Source: Chloroflexales bacterium | GTDB lineage: Bacteria > Chloroflexota > Chloroflexia > Chloroflexales > Chloroflexaceae | Direction of reading: 5' to 3' | Length of the DNA: 5,092 nucleotides | NCBI GenBank assembly: GCA_013336035.1 | Contig: JAAXUL010000654.1 | Coordinates: 1 to 5,092, forward strand | Shown here: positions 1-5,092 of the stretch, one piece after another | How positions within the stretch are numbered: position 1 is the stretch's first letter | How the letters are laid out: each line of letters starts with the position of its first letter | The notes under the pieces: generated by a model | Databases searched by the model: none | The model's input: only the letters and a program-made list of their open reading frames with translations | What the model was told of the DNA's origin: nothing | Made by a program: the position numbers and the translations under genes

Positions 1-500
1 CCCACCGCTCGCCCGAGCTGGCGCACGCGAACCCCGCCGCGCCCCTGGATGCGCGTCAGGGGGCTGGCCCGCCGCGCGCGGCGCCGGCCATTGCGCCAGA
101 AGCCGGCCCGCCGCCGGTGGGCGCGCGGATCCTGCTCGTCGAAGATAACGAGATCAACTATCTGGCCATGAGCGACTATCTGCAGGCCAAGGGCTACCAG
201 GTGGTGGTCGCCCACAACGGCCACGAGGCCCTCGACCTGGCCGACGAGGCCCGGCCGGATCTGATCCTGATGGATATCCAGATGCCCGAGATGGACGGGC
301 TGGAGGCCACCCGGCAGCTGCGGGCCAGGCCCGCATGCGCGGCCACGCCCATCATCGCGCTGACCGCCCTGGCCATGCCCGGCGACCGCGAGCGCTGCCT
401 GGCGGCCGGCGCGAGCGAGCACCTGACCAAGCCCGTCAGCCTGAGGGGGCTGATCGAGCTGATCCAGCGGCTGCTGAAGCCGCTGAGCGCACAGGGCTAG
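1..500 (+). CDS. C-terminal receiver (REC) domain, probably of a hybrid sensor histidine kinase (5' end outside window)
   Basis: This is a CheY-like receiver domain that accepts a phosphoryl group from a histidine kinase on a conserved aspartate. Numbered from a GTG at 117, the acidic pair is E9-D10 (LLVEDNE), the phospho-acceptor is D53 (LILMDIQMPEMDG), the switch threonine is T83 (IIALTA) and the conserved lysine is K105 (HLTKP); the domain ends at the stop at 498-500. All key residues are present, so it should be phosphorylatable. The GTG has no Shine-Dalgarno in front of it, and the same frame is open to the left edge. The 38 extra codons (3-116) are 21 Pro or Ala, which looks like an interdomain linker. 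Together with the lack of any output domain, this suggests the tail of a hybrid kinase. A single-domain regulator with a disordered N-terminus is the alternative. The REC call is firm; the parent protein is inferred. Confidence 0.9.
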   Translation, partial: HRSPELAHANPAAPLDARQGAGPPRAAPAIAPEAGPPPVGARILLVEDNEINYLAMSDYLQAKGYQVVVAHNGHEALDLADEARPDLILMDIQMPEMDGLEATRQLRARPACAATPIIALTALAMPGDRERCLAAGASEHLTKPVSLRGLIELIQRLLKPLSAQG

Positions 501-508
501 ATCGGAGT

Positions 509-536
509 CCCCCTCTCCCGCGAGCGGGAGAGGGGG
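509..536. terminator. Perfect 12-bp hairpin between convergent genes
   Basis: CCCCCTCTCCCG (509-520) and CGGGAGAGGGGG (525-536) are exact reverse complements around a 4-base loop, CGAG. The hairpin starts 9 bases after the + strand stop and lies 43 bases beyond the stop of the converging acnA gene, so it can stop or protect transcripts from both sides. Neither side has a T-tract, so it is not a classical intrinsic terminator. It may act as a 3'-end stabiliser or be a copy of a dispersed GC-rich intergenic repeat. The hairpin is directly visible; its function is inferred. Confidence 0.5.
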
Positions 537-578
537 CAGGCAGGGCTACGTCAAAGAGGGGGACAGGGGGACTGGGCC

Positions 579-3308
<2,730 letters not shown>

Positions 3309-3315
3309 CTGGGGT

Positions 3316-3320
3316 CTCCT
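3316..3320 (-). promoter_or_regulatory. Ribosome-binding site of acnA
   Basis: AGGAG on the minus strand sits 7 bases before ATG 3308. It decides the acnA start in favour of MTNSFGARATL over the ATG at 3341, whose extra 11 residues (MPQVRCHRRPQ) look like translated leader and overlap this site. Confidence 0.85.
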
Positions 3321-3342
3321 ATGACATCTGACCTGGGGCATT

Positions 3343-3354
3343 GGGCGATCGCCC
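3343..3354. promoter_or_regulatory. Palindrome over the predicted acnA transcription start
   Basis: GGGCGATCGCCC is a perfect 12-bp palindrome 3 bases downstream of the acnA -10 box, covering the expected +1. A protein bound here would block initiation, so it is a candidate operator. Its core GCGATCGC equals the HIP1 octamer that is over-represented in cyanobacteria. Another copy lies inside acnA (760-767), so a genome-wide octamer or methylation site is an equally good explanation. Confidence 0.4.
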
Positions 3355-3357
3355 CTG

Positions 3358-3366
3358 ATTATATCA
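3358..3366 (-). promoter_or_regulatory. acnA promoter, extended -10 element
   Basis: The minus strand reads TGATATAAT: a perfect TATAAT (3363-3358) preceded by TGn, the extended -10 form recognised by the housekeeping sigma factor. The position 17 bases upstream has no good TTGACA match (it reads CGATAG), which fits an extended -10 promoter and possible activator dependence. The predicted transcription start is near 3350-3352, giving a leader of roughly 43 bases before ATG 3308. Confidence 0.7.
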
Positions 3367-3379
3367 CGCGAGGGTACAG

Positions 3380-3405
3380 GCTATCGCTGCGGCAGATTCG
3401 ATAGC
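3380..3405. promoter_or_regulatory. Inverted repeat centred near -41 of the acnA promoter
   Basis: GCTATCG (3380-3386), a 12-base spacer and CGATAGC (3399-3405) form an exact 7-bp inverted repeat. Its centre (3392.5) is about 41 bases upstream of the predicted start, and its proximal arm occupies the poor -35 position. This is the usual placement of a dimeric activator that touches RNA polymerase. The regulator is unknown; the arrangement is seen, the role is inferred. Confidence 0.4.
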
Positions 3406-3441
3406 TGGCGAGGGCGCGGCAGGGCTCGGTCGCGAGGGGCT

Positions 3442-3458
3442 GGGGGGCGAAGCCCTCC
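3442..3458. repeat. Small GC-rich intergenic hairpin
   Basis: GGGGGGC (3442-3448), loop GAA, GCCCTCC (3452-3458) form a 7-bp stem with one G-T pair. It is G/C-run rich and flanked by further G- and C-runs (3436-3439, 3459-3460), in the style of dispersed intergenic elements. It lies between the hydrolase terminator and the acnA promoter and could be a second stop signal for hydrolase read-through. Confidence 0.3.
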
Positions 3459-3463
3459 CCGAA

Positions 3464-3498
3464 GAAAATCCCTCAACCCGGCCGAGCAGCTCGGCCGG
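3464..3498 (-). terminator. Probable terminator of the alpha/beta hydrolase gene
   Basis: CCGGCCGAG (3478-3486) and CTCGGCCGG (3490-3498) form a perfect 9-bp stem with a 3-base loop, beginning only 4 bases after the hydrolase stop codon. Reading the minus strand, the hairpin is followed after a G-rich stretch by GATTTTCTTC, with the T4 run at 3467-3464. The T-run is about 10 bases from the stem instead of directly adjacent, so this is a weak intrinsic terminator by the usual rules. It insulates acnA from the upstream gene. Confidence 0.55.
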
Positions 3499-3502
3499 AC
3501 CA

Positions 3503-4372
3503 CTACCCCATCAGCTCGAGCAGGGCCGGGTAGACCAGCTCGATCTGCTGGCGGGGCTGGTCGGGGTCGATGCAGTCGTGGACGAGGCCGAGCGCTTTGG
3601 GGAAGCAGTGGCTGCGGACGGGGGCGCCACGGGCGCGCCAGTGCGCGACGAGCTGATCCACCGGGCCGTTGCTGACCGCCTCGTCGTTCGCGTTGGTGAC
3701 GACGAGGATGTCGCGGGCGGCGGGGGCGCGCTCGGCCGCTTCGCTGAGGACGGCGAGGCCGAGGCGCACGATCTCGCCGAGGGCGCGGGTGGAGTAGCGC
3801 GGGTAGGCGTGGCGCGGGCCGCTGAGATCGTCGCGGTGCTGGTCATCCCACCAGCGGAACATGTTGGGGCCGACGGCGGCGAGGCCCGCGATCGGCGCGA
3901 CCGCCCACCCGGCGATGGTCGGCGTGCCGAGGACGGGCGCGAGGATCACGGCCTGGTGGATATCGGGGCGCCACTGGGCGGCGTGGGCGGCCAGGTTGCC
4001 GCCGGACGAGAGGCCCATAAGATCGACGCGGTCGCCGAGGCCGTGGGCGATGGCCAGGGCCTGCTCGAGCCAGGCGATCAGCCGGGCGCCGGTTAGGGCG
4101 GCCAGGGCCGTGGTGAGCCGGTCGGCCATGCCGTGGCCCGGCGCGCGCGGCACGTAGACGTTGTGCCCGCGGGCGTAGAGGCGCTCGGCGAAGACGCGGT
4201 ACTGCTGGGGGCAGTTGGTGAAGCCGTGGAGGAGCACGACGCAGCGGTCGGCGCGCCCGCCGTGGGTGCGCGCGAAGCTGCGGCAGATCGGGTTGACCGC
4301 GGGGTCGGCCTCGTCACGCTCGACGGCGGACAGGCGCTCGAGGGCGGCGGCGTAGGTGAGCGGTGGGACCAC
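3503..4372 (-). CDS. Alpha/beta hydrolase (serine aminopeptidase S33 / carboxylesterase-like)
   Basis: This is a 289-aa alpha/beta-fold hydrolase, likely an esterase, lipase or peptidase acting in the cytoplasm; no signal peptide or membrane span is visible. The oxyanion-hole strand VVLLHGFTNCP (45-55) is followed by YVPRAPGHG (73-81). The nucleophile elbow GLSSGG (120-125) places the catalytic serine at S122, the acid is probably D230 (TNANDEAVS) and the histidine is H265 (GLVHDCIDP). The triad is complete and the length is typical for the fold. A cap segment of roughly residues 150-200 contains FRWWDDQHRDD. The start is GTG 4372, supported by GGAG 5 bases upstream; no better ATG lies in frame nearby. 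The gene follows the small unknown gene by 90 bases and ends in its own hairpin, so it is probably transcribed alone. The substrate cannot be deduced; the fold assignment is secure. Confidence 0.9.
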   Translation of the reverse strand: MVPPLTYAAALERLSAVERDEADPAVNPICRSFARTHGGRADRCVVLLHGFTNCPQQYRVFAERLYARGHNVYVPRAPGHGMADRLTTALAALTGARLIAWLEQALAIAHGLGDRVDLMGLSSGGNLAAHAAQWRPDIHQAVILAPVLGTPTIAGWAVAPIAGLAAVGPNMFRWWDDQHRDDLSGPRHAYPRYSTRALGEIVRLGLAVLSEAAERAPAARDILVVTNANDEAVSNGPVDQLVAHWRARGAPVRSHCFPKALGLVHDCIDPDQPRQQIELVYPALLELMG

Positions 4373-4377
4373 GGATG

Positions 4378-4381
4378 CTCC
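4378..4381 (-). promoter_or_regulatory. Ribosome-binding site of the hydrolase
   Basis: GGAG on the minus strand lies 5 bases before the GTG at 4372 and supports this non-ATG start. A reading frame starting with an ATG at 4434 overlaps the region but is in a different frame and is not the hydrolase. Confidence 0.55.
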
Positions 4382-4394
4382 ACGAGTGGGCTGA

Positions 4395-4466
4395 CCACGA
4401 ATGGGGCCGCAAACGCGCGAAGAGGGCCGGCCACGAATATACCACGAAATGCGCGAAGACCGCTAT
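4395..4466. repeat. Degenerate 36-bp direct repeat (CCACGAAT...GCGCGAAGA)
   Basis: Two adjacent 36-base units (4395-4430 and 4431-4466) match at 23 of 36 positions. Both begin with CCACGAAT and carry GCGCGAAGA at the same offset (4415 and 4451). Further CCACGA or CCACGGA copies lie at 4369, 4380 and 4442. The repeats fill the gap between the small gene and the hydrolase, reach the stop codon of the first and touch the start codon of the second. They resemble a decayed, dispersed CACGAA-type intergenic repeat. Confidence 0.6.
4436..4444 (-). promoter_or_regulatory. Candidate hydrolase promoter, extended -10
   Basis: The minus strand reads TGGTATATT: TATATT matches the -10 consensus at five of six positions and is preceded by TGn. 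No convincing -35 element is seen. It would give a leader of about 55-60 bases before GTG 4372. It is embedded in the CCACGA repeats, so chance resemblance is possible. Confidence 0.4.
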
Positions 4467-4834
4467 GAGCTGGCGGCGGGCCTGGCGCGGCGGGTTGGCC
4501 GCTTGCGCTCAGAGCTGCGCTTCAGGCCGACGGCGCGCACCTCGTGAGAGTCGGCGCCGAACTGGGTCTTGACCTCCTGGCGGGCGCAGACCGTGTCGTC
4601 GTGGAAGGCCCAGGCGACCCGATTGAGCTCGATGCGGGCCGTGTCGTAGGCTATGCGGGCCCGGACCAGCGCCATCTCTGCCGTAGTCAGGGCGGCCTCG
4701 CGGGCGATCAGGGCCTCGGTGCTGTGGGCCTGGTTGTGGGGCGCGTAGGTGGGTAGATCCTTCAGCGCCCTAAGGGTCGCCCGGTCGCTGTCGATGACGC
4801 TGGGCGTCGGGGGGTGGATTGTGCGAGAGGGCAT
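4463..4834 (-). CDS. Uncharacterised 123-aa protein with helical core and basic C-terminus
   Basis: I do not recognise a function. From ATG 4834 the protein has a polar, Pro-containing N-terminus (1-38), then a continuous Ala/Glu/Arg-rich helix-forming stretch (about 39-78) with heptad-like hydrophobics, suggesting a helical hairpin or coiled coil. A C-terminal block follows: QEVKTQFGADSHEVRAVGLK (86-105) and SSERKRPTRR (107-116). The latter resembles, from memory and unverified, a motif near G-x-DS-x-E...SERK in small proteins of Chloroflexi and cyanobacteria. No signal peptide or membrane span is visible; the basic tail could bind nucleic acid. An in-frame ATG at 4912 would add 26 residues but lacks a ribosome-binding site, whereas 4834 is preceded by AAGGGA at about 8 bases; I prefer 4834. 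The coherent helix and motif argue that it is a real gene, but the wrong start or a chance frame cannot be fully excluded. Confidence 0.7.
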   Translation of the reverse strand: MPSRTIHPPTPSVIDSDRATLRALKDLPTYAPHNQAHSTEALIAREAALTTAEMALVRARIAYDTARIELNRVAWAFHDDTVCARQEVKTQFGADSHEVRAVGLKRSSERKRPTRRARPAASS

Positions 4835-4926
4835 TGGACAGGTCCCTTCGTGGTTGGTGGCTGATGGTAGAGGGAACCTCGGGCCGGGGCGGTGCTGCCG
4901 CTCGACCGGCATAGCGTAACACGCGA

Positions 4927-4935
4927 GCTATACCA
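4927..4935 (-). promoter_or_regulatory. Candidate promoter of the small uncharacterised gene
   Basis: The minus strand reads TGGTATAGC: TATAGC matches the -10 consensus at four of six positions and carries a TGn extension. The -35 region is poor (CTGAAA at a short spacing). The leader to ATG 4834 would be about 85-90 bases, and the alternative ATG at 4912 would lie almost at the transcript start, favouring the internal start. Confidence 0.3.
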
Positions 4936-4940
4936 CAGCG

Positions 4941-4962
4941 CACCCGTTTTCAGTGACGGGTG
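4941..4962. other. Short inverted repeat upstream of the small gene
   Basis: CACCCGT (4941-4947) and ACGGGTG (4956-4962) are exact reverse complements around 8 bases (TTTCAGTG). It is just upstream of the candidate -10 at 4927-4935, overlapping the -35 position, so it could be an operator. No T-run follows on either strand, so it is not an obvious terminator. Confidence 0.35.
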
Positions 4963-4987
4963 AGGAGTGCTGAAGCGGCCTGACTAC

Positions 4988-5092
4988 GATTCCCCCCTTG
5001 CCCTTTAAGATTCCCGCCCTGCCCTTTAAGATTCCCCCCTTGCCCTTTAAGATTCCCCCCCTGCCCTTTAAGATTCCCCCCCTGCCCTTTAC
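4988..5092. repeat. 21-bp tandem repeat array, at least five copies, cut by the window edge
   Basis: Five head-to-tail 21-base units start at 4988, 5009, 5030, 5051 and 5072. Each is GATT, a C-rich run (C6 then TTG, or C7 then TG), then CCCTTTAA. Units 1 and 3 are identical. Unit 2 equals unit 4 except for one C-to-G change at unit position 8. Unit 5 equals unit 4 except that its final base is C in place of A. There are no spacers, unlike CRISPR, and no gene start is visible in it. The minus strand is strongly G-rich, with a G3 and a G6-7 run in most units. The array continues to the last base, so its true length is unknown. Confidence 0.95.

Noticed and set aside
558..573. GGGGGACA/GGGGGACT short direct repeat
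   Set aside because: Two 8-base copies in a G-rich spacer are likely chance or slippage.
3309..3341. N-terminal extension of aconitase from ATG 3341 (11 extra residues)
   Set aside because: It has no ribosome-binding site, covers the strong AGGAG of ATG 3308, and the family N-terminus fits MTNSFGARATL.
3578..4096. 172-codon open frame on the + strand, opposite the hydrolase
   Set aside because: It is antisense to the hydrolase, whose catalytic motifs are intact, and it shows only Gly/Ala/Asp-rich composition with no motif.
4093..4434. Minus-strand frame starting with ATG 4434 that overlaps the hydrolase start
   Set aside because: It is a different frame from the hydrolase, is rich in Ser/Pro/Ala/Arg/Thr as typical of a shifted GC-rich frame, and has no motif.
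4911..4931. ATAGC-N11-GCTAT inverted repeat near the small-gene promoter
   Set aside because: Arms are only 5 bases and overlap the candidate -10; too weak to call as a separate site.
4988..5092. CRISPR array
   Set aside because: The copies are directly adjacent with no unique spacers, and the 21-base unit is not a CRISPR-type repeat; no cas gene is present.

Overview
The window is GC-rich bacterial DNA with one gene end on the + strand and three genes on the - strand. The likely source is a high-GC member of Chloroflexota (Kouleothrix/Roseiflexus-like). That is an inference from the general look of the proteins, the short GC-rich intergenic hairpins and the CACGAA-type degenerate repeats; no marker gene proves it.

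Layout. (1) 1-500 (+): the C-terminal receiver domain of a response-regulator-type protein. Its frame stays open to the left edge through a Pro/Ala-rich linker, so it is probably the tail of a hybrid sensor histidine kinase. (2) 501-578: convergent intergenic gap holding a perfect 12-bp-stem hairpin. (3) 579-3308 (-): a complete aconitase A gene (909 aa) with all iron-sulfur and active-site signatures. (4) 3309-3502: the acnA control region, with a strong AGGAG ribosome-binding site, an extended -10 promoter (TGATATAAT), a 12-bp palindrome over the predicted transcription start and a 7-bp dyad centred near -41; the hydrolase terminator follows. (5) 3503-4372 (-): a cytosolic alpha/beta hydrolase (289 aa) with an intact Ser-Asp-His triad. 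(6) 4373-4462: short gap with a degenerate 36-bp direct repeat that carries a candidate promoter. (7) 4463-4834 (-): a 123-aa uncharacterised protein with a helical middle and a conserved-looking basic C-terminus. (8) 4835-5092: a 258-base non-coding stretch with a candidate promoter, a small hairpin and, at the right edge, at least five copies of a 21-bp tandem repeat that runs out of the window.

The genes do not form an obvious pathway. Aconitase is TCA-cycle housekeeping; the hydrolase and the small protein appear to be independently transcribed neighbours. I see no defence system, mobile element, CRISPR array or RNA gene. The parts most worth a second look are non-coding: the acnA operator-like architecture and the G-rich 21-bp array.
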